The translations under genes were made by a program, and so were the position numbers. The notes under the pieces are model-generated. The model ran no database searches. It was not told where the DNA came from and saw only the letters and a program-made list of their open reading frames with translations. From Lutraria lutraria (lineage: Eukaryota; Mollusca; Bivalvia; Venerida; Mactridae): a stretch of 64,000 bases of DNA. How positions within the stretch are numbered: position 1 is the first letter of the stretch; each line of letters begins with the position of its first letter. Positions 46,107 to 58,094 of this stretch are shown piece by piece. The stretch spans positions 11,480,001-11,544,000 of the forward strand of contig OZ026845.1 in NCBI GenBank assembly GCA_964023205.1, written 5' to 3'.

Positions 46107-47268
46107 CGTATAGAGCTTACACCGTGTAGAGATATACGTTAACGATCACGGCATGAAGAGCTTACACCGTGTAGAGATATACGTTAACGATCACGGCATG
46201 AAGAGCTTGTGCCGTATAGAGCTTACACCGTTAACGATCACGGCATGAAGAGCTTGCGCCGTATAAAGATATACGTTAACGATCACGGCATGAAGAGCTT
46301 GCGCCGTAAAGAGCTTACACCGTGTAGAGATATACGTTAACGATCACGGCATGAAGAGCTTACACCGTGTAGAGATATACGTTAACGATCACGGCATGAA
46401 GAGCTTGCGCCGTAAAGAGCTTACACCGTTAACGATCACGGCATGAAGAGCTTGCGCCGTATAGAGCTTACACCGTGTAGAGATATACGTTAACGATCAC
46501 GGCATGAAGAGCTTACACCGTGTAGAGATATACGTTAACGATCACGGCATGAAGAGCTTACACCGTGTAGAGATATACGTTAACGATCACGGCATGAAGA
46601 GCTTGCGCCGTAAAGAGCTTACACCGTTAACGATCACGGCATGAAGAGCTTGCGCCGTAAAGAGCTTACACCGTTAACGATCACGGCATGAAGAGCTTGC
46701 GCCGTATAGAGCTTACACCGTGTAGAGATATACGTTAACGATCACGGCATGAAGAGCTTACACCGTGTAGAGATATACGTTAACGATCACGGCATGAAGA
46801 GCTTGCGCCGTAAAGAGCTTACACCGTTAACGATCACGGCATGAAGAGCTTGCGCCGTATAGAGCTTACACCGTGTAGAGATATACGTTAACGATCACGG
46901 CATGAAGAGCTTACACCGTGTAGAGATATACGTTAACGATCACGGCATGAAGAGCTTGCGCCGTATAGAGCTTACACCGTTAACGATCACGGCATGAAGA
47001 GCTTGCGCCGTATAGAGCTTACACCGTGTAGAGATATACGTTAACGATCACGGCATGAAGAGCTTACACCGTGTAGAGATATACGTTAACGATCACGGCA
47101 TGAAGAGCTTACACCGTGTAGAGATATACGTTAACGATCACGGCATGAAGAGCTTACACCGTGTAGAGATATACGTTAACGATCACGGCATGAAGAGCTT
47201 ACACCGTGTAGAGATATACGTTAACGATCACGGCATGAAGAGCTTGCGCCGTATATAGCTTACCCAAA
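46107..47268 (+). repeat. minisatellite, 23 copies of GTTAACGATCACGGC in mixed-length units
   Basis: By hand count the word GTTAACGATCACGGCATG occurs 23 times. Three main unit types alternate: 45 bp (ATGAAGAGCTTACACCGTGT + AGAGATATAC + core), 47 bp (..GAGCTTGCGCCGTAAAGAGCTTACACC + core) and 61 bp (a combination with GTATAGAGCTTACACCGTGTAGAGATATAC). This gives higher-order patterns such as 61-45-47. The array is flanked by half palindromes AGCGCCGTATAGAGCTTAC (left) and CCAAAGCTCTATACGTC (right), so it grew inside a hairpin-type repeat. Where 45-bp units run together (47055 on) a 15-residue period stays open by arithmetic only; it is not a gene. Confidence 0.95.
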
Positions 47269-47289
47269 GCTCTATACGTCAATATGCAC

Positions 47290-47790
47290 TGTTTTGACGT
47301 ATAGATCTCATCTTTTGAAAGAGTTCTAGGGACAATGATGAATTTTATAAAATCTTATTTCTTTATACATGTACTGACTCGGGAAACCCTAAGCTAGCTA
47401 ACTGCATTTCGATAATTTTACGCAAAGGCCTGTATTCTTCAAAGGTTTGGACAAACTTACCTTATTGACAAACAGTATGGCAGAAGTTACGGACCTGTGA
47501 TGATAAAATTGAAATAAATTCTACATAAGATAAAATAACTTTACCCATAATACCCTTAAATGAAAAATAAAGTTGTCCTAAAATTTGACCCCATTCATGG
47601 CATTCAACTGGTACATACACTATAAGAAGACGTATATCTCTTCGTTTCGTTAAATGAGCACCACCTTTACAAAACACAAACATTTTATTTTGTTTTATGT
47701 AGAATTTATTACAATTTTACCATCACAGGTCCGTTATGTCTGCCTGTGAGTTAAACGGGTGCGAAATTACCTTTAAAAAGTAGATGTGTT
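47290..47790. other. no recognisable gene
   Basis: AT-rich spacer. Nothing seen. Confidence 0.5.
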
Positions 47791-47794
47791 ATGC

Positions 47795-47930
47795 CTGCCA
47801 TATAGAGCTTACATAAGTTCTATAAGTTGTTAAAAACGCATACAGCTTACAGTAAACTCTATACGTCGCTTGACTAAGTATAAAGCTTACATCTAAGCTC
47901 TATACGGTGGAAGCTGTATTCGGCGTAACA
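47795..47930. repeat. hairpin fragment related to the minisatellite
   Basis: Contains TATAGAGCTTACATAAG, AAACTCTATACGTCG, AAAGCTTACATCTAAGCTCTATACGGTGG and TTCGGCGTAAC. These are alternating inverse copies of the AGAGCTTAC / GTAAGCTCT word seen at 35990-36098 and at the edges of 46107-47268. Confidence 0.6.
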
Positions 47931-47939
47931 CAGCAGTGT

Positions 47940-48535
47940 TGTCTTTATCATTGAACATCTTATTTGACACAGTTTATTTCTGGAGAAAGATCAAATACTT
48001 ATGTGATAAATTATTTTACTTATCGTAAAAGAAAAGAGCCGTTAGAGACGAGAGCAACTGAGTTTTATCTGCAATAATACAGCTAGTCGAAAGTCAGCGA
48101 TTAAAACAGCTTATACTACGAAGTCAAATGTGCTTTTAGAAATTTTGGATTCAAGGAGTGCTACATTTGTAGTCCCGAGTTTATTTTAAGATACTACACG
48201 TGAGTATGAGTTGGCCAATGTTAGGAAATTACATGACATTGTTGAATTGGTTTGAGTTTAAAAGCTGAAACACGAAACATCATATAAAAATTGGCATTCA
48301 AAACAGCTGCCCCAAATATAACACACAAGCTTAAATGTCCCGGCAACATAACCAAGGTTCAATAGAGAAACGAACAATCGGCATGTGAAAAAAGAGCGAT
48401 AACAGTTTTGAACTGATGCCTTCTTAAAAGTCATGAACGTTCTGCTCCACTGTATGATATTATGTTTACTGTATGTTATCTCACTATACATGTTTATTTA
48501 CGTCTTGCTTCAATGACAGGCTACATTTTTTTCGA
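47940..48535. other. no recognisable gene
   Basis: AT-rich spacer. Nothing seen. Confidence 0.5.
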
Positions 48536-48539
48536 AAAA

Positions 48540-48777
48540 ATAATTATTTTCTTTCTGTTATTTACAACATCGATAAAAGTAACTATTTTCTTTCTGTTAT
48601 TTACAACTGCGATATCTAAATAATTGTTTTCTTTCTATGAATTTTGACTGCGATAAAAAACAATAATTGTTTTCTTTCTATTATTTACAAGATCAATAAA
48701 AATATTATTTTCATTCTGTTATTTGCAACTGCGATACAAAATAACTGTTTTCATTATATCTAAAACTGAGATCAAGA
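48540..48777 (+). repeat. degenerate tandem repeat, about six units of about 41 bp
   Basis: 'attattttctttctgttatttacaactgcgataaaa' recurs with substitutions starting near 48543, 48582, 48622, 48666, 48707 and 48744. Units are 37-44 bp and diverged, so this is an old minisatellite. Confidence 0.8.
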
Positions 48778-48779
48778 GT

Positions 48780-49400
48780 CAACTCGTAGCAACAAGTATT
48801 TTGTTACAGAACAGAAGATATACTTTATTTTGAATCATCCAGAATATCAGAATAGTTTGAATAAGTCACGCAACTCACTCTTGTCCTTGATTCAAATATG
48901 TTTTATCGACGCTTTAAACATCTTTCCTTGTTGGAAAGATGCAATGCATTAGAATAATAATAAAATTACTTTTTCAAACACCCATCATCAGCGTATGTTA
49001 TAAGGTATTTATATGACTGTATACTGTTGCAATGTCAACTCAGTGATAATGTAAGAAAGGAAGAAAGTTAACTTACAGACAATCTCATTCCGCAAATGTC
49101 AAGATTCTACCAAGATGACAACAGCTTTCGCCAAAATTAGCAGTCATTGATAGGTGGCTGTCACAGTATATCTACGAGGCGACAATTTCGAATCTGCCTC
49201 GACGTGATGGAAGGTTTGTGCCTTGCAAATAATCGCTTGCATTCTATAACAAATTATAAAATAATAAGAACATAGCTAAGACCATTACCTACTAAATGCG
49301 GTTTTGTATTATGGGAACATTGAATATTGTTTAGTTCAGCGAACAATGGAAACAAAGATTAACCAGAAGTAAAACGAGTGTTGGCAAGTCTTTTTAAAAA
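48780..49400. other. no recognisable gene
   Basis: AT-rich spacer. Nothing seen. Confidence 0.5.
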
Positions 49401-49404
49401 TTAA

Positions 49405-49535
49405 CTAAAGAATTCCAACAACTAGAAATCGATTTATTTCAAGTCTTTAAAACATTATCTTTAAGAATTTTAACAACTAGAAATTGATTTATTTAAAGTA
49501 TTTTAAACATCAACTTCAATGATTTCAACAACCAG
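49405..49535 (+). repeat. tandem repeat, about 2.3 units of about 57 bp
   Basis: 'aagaatt.caacaactagaaatcgatttatttcaagt' is repeated at a spacing of about 57 bp, with a third partial unit ('gatttcaacaaccag'). Non-coding. Confidence 0.7.
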
Positions 49536-49539
49536 TAAG

Positions 49540-52500
49540 TGTATCAATGCAGGTGTTAGTTATGGATTTCTGTAAAATTTCCCATGTCAAACAGTTATTC
49601 CCATGCTATCCTTTGGAAAGACAAAATATAGCCTTAATTCAGAATAATTAATCAGATGTATTTCAAACTGTCTTCTCTATTGATTATGCTTATTATTTTG
49701 AATGATCATTCTGTGTTTACCAGAGAGAACAACAGCTTTTTGTGTCGTTGCACAGTGAGCATTTCTCCATTCTAGTCCTTTCGTGATAACAGCCCAACAC
49801 ATCGTTGAACGTTGGGCAGGATCAAAATGAAAAAATGATTTATAGGAAACATCACGTACAAACCATTCCTACTTCTCAAAAATAGTTACCTTCTCCAAAT
49901 TTCCCTTGGAAGCGTGTCGTGACGCAACGAAGCTGCAATGTGATTTGAATCCTATGTAGCAAAACAATGGATATTCCGTTAAAGAATATGTGTCAATAAA
50001 TACTATTACATATCTTATCTACAACGATGAATATATCATGATTTATATGTAGTATATAAAGCGTCAGGTGTTGAATTAATAAGGTTTTCGCAAGGGACAT
50101 CAATGAGAAAGCGGCTTAATATAATGTAATCCAATCCCCATGTGAGGTAGAAGACTTGTACCAATGAGACAAACATGATCGTACAAGTTTGACATTTGAA
50201 ATACGTAACCTAGAATAATTGTGTTAGATCTGTACATCCCAGCCTCAGAAGATTCCTATTACTTCTGGTGTTAAAAGAGATTCTGTATCAATTGACGGTT
50301 TGATTACAGGGCTCGAGCTAGGCTGTACAGATAACGGTTTACTTTGACAATAACAAATTACACTGAGATTGGAATTGTAATGAATCTGATATTGGAGAAA
50401 CATGGCAATTTCCGTTGAAGAATATAAAATAGAAAATCAAGGAAAGAATTGAAGTTTACATCGGTCGGATGAATACTAACAAGCAATCTCTACAGGCAAA
50501 CATGATTCGATTTGTTTAATGTTGTAATTATATCATGCATAAAAAACCTTACTCCGACATGGTACAATCTGACGCTTATCTGCACATTGCAATATGTACT
50601 GGTGATATTGTCGTAAAATGTTTTCTTTAAGAATAGATTAAAACATTTTTGTTAATGTCGCATCATACTACTATGTCAATAAGCTGTGTCGTTGATAAAC
50701 GAGTGCAGAGTTGTGGCGTTTGCAACAAAAAAGCCACCTGGTGATCGAGATACAAGCATATGCTAGTGTATAATGTATAATGCCATAGTATCACTAACGC
50801 CTTCATCAGGATCCTATATAGCCGAGTGACGACGCTAGTGGATGTATTCACAAAGATTGAACACGTTGGAGGTGATTACTCTACAAGACAGACGTTATTT
50901 TGGGCTGAAATTTTGTAACCAAGAACAACAACTACCAAATCAAAGGAGGAAAAGGTATGCGTCATATGATCTAACTTATCATGTACGGATCGTGGTTGCA
51001 CATCGCTTTGTTTGCAACATTACTCATGCAATTCCAGAATAATAGTTATATGGGATAAATATAAGGGCTATGGAATTATTAATCACGTCTTCGTCAGTCT
51101 ATAGCGACATATCGTATAAGATAACAGGATGTTCGAACAAATCCTTGACTTGATTTAAGAGCATCAAATAATGATAATTCTTGTTCTGTTGTCAACAGAA
51201 AACAAATATCTGAAGTTTGTAACGATAATGATGGTTTTACTGCACAGATTAATAGCATTGATTTACATTTAGGTATCAAGAAGAACATTAAATTGATACA
51301 ACCTCAGATGGAAATTTTATTTCATTAGACAAGACAAATTTAGTCTTCAGGTTTGTGAGAAATCAATATTTCGATATTTGTATGAAAACAAATAATTTCA
51401 GATTGAAAGCATGCCGATTGCTGTGCTGATCGTTTAGTTTCCGTTTCGATTTCCTGGACATAGTCCGTGGGCGTTTTTGGTGGTTTATGAATGAGTGAGT
51501 CTGAATCTGGGTGCGCTTGTGTGCTAGAATGGGTGCGATGGTGTGTGTGTGTACTTGCAAAGGTGCATATATGTACGTGCGCTAATATGTGCCTCTATGT
51601 TTTAATTGAATATCAATAGTCTGTTAAGTATGGTCGTATTCTAAGATTTTATAACAGTCTCTCTTTTTCTGTCTGACCCCAAATCTTAACATCTCGACAA
51701 TGTGGTTAAGACATTGCGATATACGCATATATATGCATTTGAGTTTGGTAGAATATATTACAAGCGAGACGTGAGACAATTTTTCGAGATGCTGATCGTA
51801 ATATACATGTAACTCATGTCAATAATAGCTTACTTTAACCGATCCCTAGTGAAAGGCAAGCTCAAAGCTATATATTCGGCTTGTGTTTACTAACTTAATA
51901 AGGTATTTCAGATATCATTTTCACGTTTGCGTAAGGGAAATCAACGCTTATATGGTCCTATATAAAAAACGACAGGTGTAACATTCGAATATCATTTACA
52001 TGAATGTAATATGATTATGTAAAAATGGAATCCATAGTTAACAAAGCTTTTTACAGAATATGTGTAGTATGTGTTGAACGTTCATGTTTGAACACTCGTG
52101 GTTTCAGGAATTCGTCATTACATGTATCTATTAAGTATGCACTATTTGGTAAAAAGATTAAGCATAAATCATAAAACAGGCGTTCTTGGACTTTAATTCC
52201 TGTGATGACAAAAGCAGAACTAGTACTCATGCTGTTTTCGTTTATGCTTTGTTGATCTAACAAGTATTTAAACTGTATCTTAGTCAATAAGTTAAGCAAG
52301 CCATCTCTAACATTACAGTAATACTTTATAAAATGCAGCAAAATAGAATGCACCAAACTAAATGCGTATCATATGTACAAAAACATGGACTACTAACGCA
52401 ATCAATGAATACTACTCAGCATGTAATAATGATGCTAACAAGGCTTTGCAGAACACAGCAGCGGAAACCTGAGATAGTAGAACTCCGTAATCAGTACCAT

Positions 52501-54125
52501 CATCCTAATGAGAATCATTGAACGTGATAATATCAAGTAATTATCAACCGTACGATTCATCAGTAGTCGTCAAGCAATTGCAGGTACGAAACAGAGCTCT
52601 GTCTGCTTCCGTCTGGAGTATTTTTACAAGGAGAGCAAAATGTTTAGTCAGCGCAATAATCAGACTTCTGTTTCAAAAGCCTTTTTTATTCTTTGTTTTA
52701 CGGACCGCCTGGACACATTTTGGTCGTAGGAGGAGGGAAAAATCTAAACAGATTCTGTTTTTGGTTGGAAAAAAATGAATAAAGGAATTTCTTGAAATTT
52801 GTACTACTGAGTGGTTTGTAAAATATGTCATTCTTTTACATGTATTCAGCTTTTTATATATTATATTTCAATATACATGAATATGCTGCTTTCTTGTAGA
52901 ATAGCATGTAGTGCATGGGTGTTTTGTGCTTGTTGATTAGCTTTTTAGAATATCTAGTATCAAATATGGGTAGAGGAACTAGTATATATATGCTACCTTT
53001 AAACCATTAACTACCTATGTATGTACTATGGTGCTTGTAACACAGTGCAATGGTCGGCGGTGTATTTTGTTGCTTTATACTTACACCTACTAGTATATCA
53101 AACGTTACCACATTGGATTGAGGTAGTCAAGTTCAAGACAAAGTGTGCAATAGAAAACCTTCTTTTCAAAATGTTGACTGAGCTGTCCCCCATCACACAT
53201 CCAAAATCATCGCTAAGCTGCATCTTTTTGCTTGATTCAAAGTTATGACCGATTATTTTGAAGTCATGAACATGTTTAGCAACATTTAGGAGTTCATCAC
53301 ACAAGGTAAATACTTTGGAATTTCGAGGGAACTTAGAACTTGTTTCAATTGTGAAGCTTGTTCGAAAGATGGATTCCATTTTAATTTTATTTGCCCTCTA
53401 TATGCGGAATTAAGTTCCAAGTACATACCATATTACTATTTAAAACATCATTGTATCCAATCGTTTTACAACCTCATGTCTTGTTCATGCACACAAGTTA
53501 TCCGTAATCTTGTTATGTTCATTTTTCATGCGTTTAAAATAAGGGATCAACATGTAAAATTAATGAATGATTGAAATTAATTCCATTTATATTGACAACT
53601 ATGTATAGGATAAATTGTATAGTAAATGTCCTCTAATCTACTTACTATATACATGAATTGTTTAGCATGTAGAAAAGCAACACTACAAATGTACTTGTAT
53701 ATAAATATTACCATGTTCTTATTGCCATCTTTGTGTGTGGGCCTATGGTCATATATAACGCAATAAAGAAATTGAAATTGAAGTCTGTATCCGTGAACTT
53801 CATATGAAATACTTTAATGTTGACAGTTTGGTCAATATCGAAACAGTGTAACCAACTTCACTTGTGCAACGTTTTTCTTTGATATATGGTAAAAATGTTC
53901 TGCTTGGCATTTTCATTCTCATGTTGTCAACATCATTTTTTTACAAATGGCTTTGGAAGTGGTTGTAGACAGATGTGCGGCCTTTCGTTCTTTTTTGACA
54001 GGCCGGCTGAATGATTTAGTTGCCTGTCTGCCTGTGTTTGAAATTGTTAGAAACTACATTGCGTCATATAATACGAGTTAGCTTATCCCCCCCATCCACT
54101 CTTTAAATTATGGTGGCTGACTTCT
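49540..54125. other. no recognisable gene
   Basis: AT-rich. A short GT run lies at 51541-51552. At about 53735-53783 'cgcaataaagaaattgaaattgaa' looks like the 3' tail of a plus-strand LINE or SINE. No open frame here has a recognised domain. Confidence 0.5.
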
Positions 54126-54129
54126 GCCA

Positions 54130-54500
54130 TTTCATATCTTCGTGTGTTCGCCCCAAAAAGTCGAAGCACGACGACACGAACACACGATAAATTGCTCATT
54201 TATCGTGTCTTCGCCTTCGGCCTAAGAGGGCGTATACACGAACACACGAAATATTGAAGGCGAAATAACGAAATTTTGATAAGCGAACACACGAAATATT
54301 CTTTTGTAAAGTTTCGTATCGGCGGGTATGAAATCTCCGTATCGGCGCCCTATATTTGTCGTGTGTTCGTGTCTTCGCCTCGAAATTGGCCAATTTTCGT
54401 ATCGTCGTGCAGTCGTGCTTCGCCCCGAAGGACGAAGACACGAACACAGGATAATGTGCAATGTTTCGTGTCGTCGTGTCTTCGCCTTCCCATTACTCCG
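54130..54500. repeat. CpG-rich inverted-repeat element
   Basis: Built from repeated inverse copies of CGTGTGTTCGTGTCTTCGCC (for example 54140-54155, 54206-54222 and 54359-54379) and CGAAGACACGAACACACGAT (54165-54190, 54432-54452), plus GAAATTTTG and GTATCGGCG words. The segment stays open in several frames on both strands because of the repeat composition, not because it is coding. It is probably a MITE with many internal hairpins. Confidence 0.75.
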
Positions 54501-54509
54501 TACTGCCAT

Positions 54510-55725
54510 GATTTTGCTTTTAATTTTCTATTTTCTGAATTAATTTTTACGCGTAACATTTAAGTATCGACAGTACGACTTGATGTTTATACAGAGATAA
54601 GCGCCTGATGAGCGTGATTATAGACCCTTCTAGCTGAGTGATCCTTGTTGTATGTATTTAACTGTTGAACTTGTCTTGATGACAAATATATATATCTGTC
54701 AATATGATCAATGCAACTTGTTTTGTGACCTTTTAACTACGTATTGCTGTGTATCATGTGTGTCTTTTAACTGAGCTGTTGTTTTAATAACGTACCGTGA
54801 GTCACAACAGATGATATACTGACGTCATACAGCCTTGAAGTAATTCTCCGACATTTAAACAGACAATAGATCGACCAGAAGTCTAATTCGAACAATAATG
54901 TCGACAGTTTGTCTATTTTACAGACACAATAAAGTACGCTGAGAAGATTCCCTCTTGAGCCTGGTATTAATTTTCTATGAAAGTTATATATTGTCACCGT
55001 CTGATTAAATGGCTTATTTACATATTGCTGTATTATATAAGGAATAGCTGTTTACCGCTGTACTGGTTTATCAACAAGTCCAAGAAATCACACAATATTG
55101 ATATCTTCATTAAAAAGGAATAGGAGTAATTTGTAAACGGAATGTTCCAGTCGTAAATATATTGGTCGGATCGGAGTTTAAAATGAATAAAAGTACACGT
55201 AATATCTACAAATAATTGTGTGCCAAAATACAAATTATGAAAATATACGATCAATTTATTTTGTTGTCCATTTATGTTATGATGCAGTCACACTATAGCG
55301 TATGGCACTAATGCATATGACCGTACATGTATCATGATAAGAATGGCTCATACGCTCGCATACACAGATATACGCTTGGGGTATGTTAGGCATACCAAGC
55401 ACCCTGACATACGCCAATGTAATACGCAGAGTCAAACTTTTTCTTTGAACATGTTAAAAAATCAACGTATGCGAGCGTATAGCATGTACGATACGCATAT
55501 GCTCAACATGCGCTAGGCATAAACTTGACGCTAAAGGTGCGTTACTCATATGTCAAATACGCTTCTCATACAATGACATGAAGGTGGTCATATTATCATA
55601 CTATAGGGCCCCATTTCCTCATCTTCGTCAGTTGTAGATTGACAGAGAGACGATGTAGGCAGCACTTCTTCAACACCATAATGATCTAATAGATTTAACA
55701 AATAAATATGTCCAACAAAATAGAA
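54510..55725. other. left flank of the Harbinger remnant, no gene
   Basis: 55265-55590 is rich in ATACGC / GCGTAT words in both orientations (GCGTATGG, CATACGCTCGCATAC, GTATGCGAGCGTAT) and contains CACACTATAGCG and CATACTATAGGGCC. It may be the terminal region of the transposon, but matching termini on the right side were not found. Confidence 0.35.
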
Positions 55726-55729
55726 GACG

Positions 55730-56430
55730 AGGAATAAGGAGGAGGAGGAGGAGGAAGAGAATCTGGGTGTGACCATGGATTGGAAGGCGACTACAGTTTG
55801 GCCTTTTTGACCAGCTTATTGTTGAACTCAGAAATGATGCGCACAGATCTTATGTTTGCCCCCTGGGATGTATGATGAGCAGCTAGAGAGAGTGGGTTCC
55901 CAGGATCACCAAACAGCATACTAGGTACAGGGCTTCCCTGGATATGCAAACATGCAGTATGGATGGAGGGGTCTGCAGAACACCCTGTCAGTCGATGTCA
56001 GAGAGGTCTGCCAAGCCATAATCGATGAGTACGTGCCGTGCCTGAGATGATGAAATGCCTCACTACTCCAGATTGATGGCGTGACATATTTGTCAAATTC
56101 CTCAAAACGTGGAGCTTCTCACATGTCTGTGGTGCGCTAGACAGGAATTATATTGCCTGCAAGTGTCCTGCAAAAGTGTCTTCCCAATATTTTAGCTGTA
56201 AGGGATTCCAATATATTGTACTTATGACCTTGGTAAACGCCGATTATAAGTTTATCAGGGCAGATATTTATGGCATAGGCTCACCATTAGATGACCAGAT
56301 TTACAATAACTCGATATGAGCTGAAGGACTTAGCAGAAGATGGAGCCCTTGGATTTCCGCTTTCAGGTTCTTCTGACTACCATGCAACATGGCCCCACTA
56401 CTGCTCACCAGGAGTACAATAATGCAATAT
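55730..56430 (+). pseudogene. PIF/Harbinger transposase (HARBI1-like), frameshifted remnant
   Basis: Fragments in successive frames follow the Harbinger nuclease in order. RIWV-stop-PWIGRRLQFGLFDQL and IVELRND come first (about 55750-55835). VPRITKQHTRYRASL follows (about 55890-55940), then VREVCQAIIDEYV (about 56000-56035) and TPD-stop-WRDIFVKFLKTWSFSHVCG. ALDRNYIACKCPA includes the first catalytic Asp (CGALD), GFQYIVLMTLVNADYKFIRA follows, and DDQIYNNS contains the second Asp (about 56290-56325). A frameshift follows, then EDGALGFP. Stops replace a Glu in TPDEW and other codons. The family is a DDE nuclease that cuts and rejoins transposon ends. This copy cannot be active. Confidence 0.82.
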
Positions 56431-56469
56431 TGAGTTAATTAATATGACAAATCTGATAATTGCAAGTAG

Positions 56470-56960
56470 GTGCAATACTTCTTACATTGTTGACCGGCTC
56501 TGACAGCTGTGGAGCACCATCATCGCTCTTCTTTCTATTCAGGCGCGTGAGGGTGTCACATAGAAACTGGAACCTGTCGGTAAGGGTATCAGTTGTCATA
56601 TCAATCAGTTGAGCTTTTTTTTTTGTCTTTTCGCCTTTTATCAGTCATATTACATTACACAGCACGGGGTTGTCATGAAGGAAATCTAGCATCTGGTCCT
56701 CCTCGTTAAGGCTGCCTGACTTTTTCTTGGTCCTTTTAGTTTATCTTTTCCAGACGAGAGGATATGGAGACAGTCTCTGACACTGCAGACGAATGAGATG
56801 AATCACGTGTGCGCTCGTCATGAGGGGATTGTGTCCTGGAGTGAACACTACCCTCAGCTGGTATATTGGACGGTGCCTCACGAATTTCGCCCGCTGGATC
56901 AACTACATCAGAGGGGATCAGCAGGTTTACTTTTCTTGCCCTTTCCTTTCCCTCGGGTCT
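56470..56960 (-). pseudogene. Harbinger-associated Myb/SANT-like second protein, remnant
   Basis: The minus strand, convergent with the transposase, reads DVVDPAGEIREAPSNIPAEG and SVHSRTQSPHDERTRDSSHS, a low-complexity Ser/Pro linker. After frame breaks it continues LDFLHDNPVLCN and then TDTLTDRFQFLCDTLTRLNR and KKSDDGAPQLSEPVNN. The 'FL..NPVLYN' and 'RF.FL..T..RL.RKKS.DG' pattern is that of the Myb-like DNA-binding partner encoded by PIF/Harbinger elements. Having both genes, tail to tail, confirms the transposon assignment. Confidence 0.6.
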
Positions 56961-57059
56961 GCATGTATCTTTACAGCTCGACGTCTAGTTTGGAAATGAA
57001 AGATCTGGGACAGTCGATAGCCGAAAGGGAGCGCTGCTGTAGTTTATAGCTTTGTCTTA

Positions 57060-57430
57060 AGCATGGTTGAGTTCACATATGTTTTGCGACATTGCAAAAT
57101 ACAGTTTGTATATACATTATATGGATTTTAAAAAGTAATGCATGAGCTACCGTATTTTATATGGAATAAATATTGACACAATCCGAAATCTGGTGATGAA
57201 ATCACGAGTGTGTAGGATTCGCAACACTGAGTGTGGTTTCCATATTTCGAATCAGGTTAATGTCCCCAAACATAAAGAAATGTCTCATTACACAAAGTAA
57301 TGCCTGCTAACTTAAGGGTAAGGTCTAAGGATATAAAATCTGATAAATATTAAGGCCTATCAATACATGTATATATATCACCCTTTAGTAAGGTCTTTCA
57401 GCATAAATGGAGACCTGAATGTAAAACCTA
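57060..57430. other. no recognisable gene
   Basis: AT-rich spacer after the Harbinger remnant. Its right terminus could not be located. Confidence 0.45.
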
Positions 57431-57440
57431 TGATCTAAGA

Positions 57441-57513
57441 CCCCCCCCCCCTAAAACCCCAGCCAAAAAGCTCCCCCCTCAATACAAAACGCTCCCCCCC
57501 CCCCAAAAAAAAA
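57441..57513 (+). repeat. C-rich low-complexity tract
   Basis: Three C-runs (11, 6 and 11-12) separated by A-rich words and ending in poly-A. The minus strand is G-rich with quadruplex potential. Confidence 0.9.
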
Positions 57514-57514
57514 G

Positions 57515-57890
57515 ACAATCCCACTAAAATAAGATCTTGCTTCACTGTTTACGTATCATGCTAATATCTGACGTGTGCGCTTCTTCTAATAGTATATTAT
57601 GTTTTTGTTATAAATGTGACTCAATTTATCACCATACATAGTCTAATTATTGTCAACGGACACTGATCATTACTCGATAATAGAGTGTCTAAGTGTGTAT
57701 AATTAATTAGATAGGTCATATAGTACAAAACAAATACTGTGCAATATAATTCTATTATCATACGAGTATGCATCACTAATGATAAATGTAATATTTTTTC
57801 ACAAACAACGTATTTTCATAGGTTTGGAATATTAAAAGATTAGTATTTTTTCATTCTGACACTTACTGTGTTAGTATATATAGTAAAACA
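57515..57890. other. no recognisable gene
   Basis: AT-rich spacer. Nothing seen. Confidence 0.5.
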
Positions 57891-57894
57891 ATTG

Positions 57895-58090
57895 AAGCCA
57901 TGACTCCCTTAAAACCGGAATTCTCCGAAAATTGGACGATGTTTCAATTCCTTTTTCGTTTAGAAATCACCAAAAAATCTCGGTTTAATGCAATTCTTGG
58001 AAAACCGGACCTTTGGTCCAGTCCGAAAAGGGTTCGTTTTTCAGGAGTTAATTCTGCATCCACATTACGCACACAAATCTTAGAGTTGTA
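57895..58090. repeat. possible pogo/Tc1-like MITE
   Basis: 'gactcccttaaaaccggaattctccgaaaattggac' at the left and the inverse-like 'ccggacctttggtccag...ttttcaggagttaat' at the right resemble the CTCC-TTAA-CCGGA termini of pogo/Tigger-type elements from memory. The palindrome GGACCTTTGGTCC sits inside. No transposase; ends not defined. Confidence 0.3.
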
Positions 58091-58094
58091 GACT

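Noticed and set aside
47055..47258. Open frame with a 15-residue repeat (MKSLHRVEIYVNDHG)
   Set aside because: It exists only because the 45-bp minisatellite unit is a multiple of three. Where 47- or 61-bp units intervene the frame is lost, so it is not a gene.
50770..50815. CCTGATGAAGGC on the minus strand resembling a hammerhead start
   Set aside because: No GGCCGAAAC partner follows, so stem II and the second core strand are missing.
54196..54563. Five overlapping frames on both strands, 69-95 codons, Arg-rich
   Set aside because: All are by-products of a CpG-rich palindromic repeat with few stop codons.
54604..54640. Second hammerhead-like CTGATGAGCGTGATTATAGAC
   Set aside because: The first core strand is present but no GAAAC second strand follows at the right distance, so the ribozyme core is incomplete.
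57900..58091. 63-codon plus frame
   Set aside because: It lies inside a probable pogo-like MITE and shows no domain.
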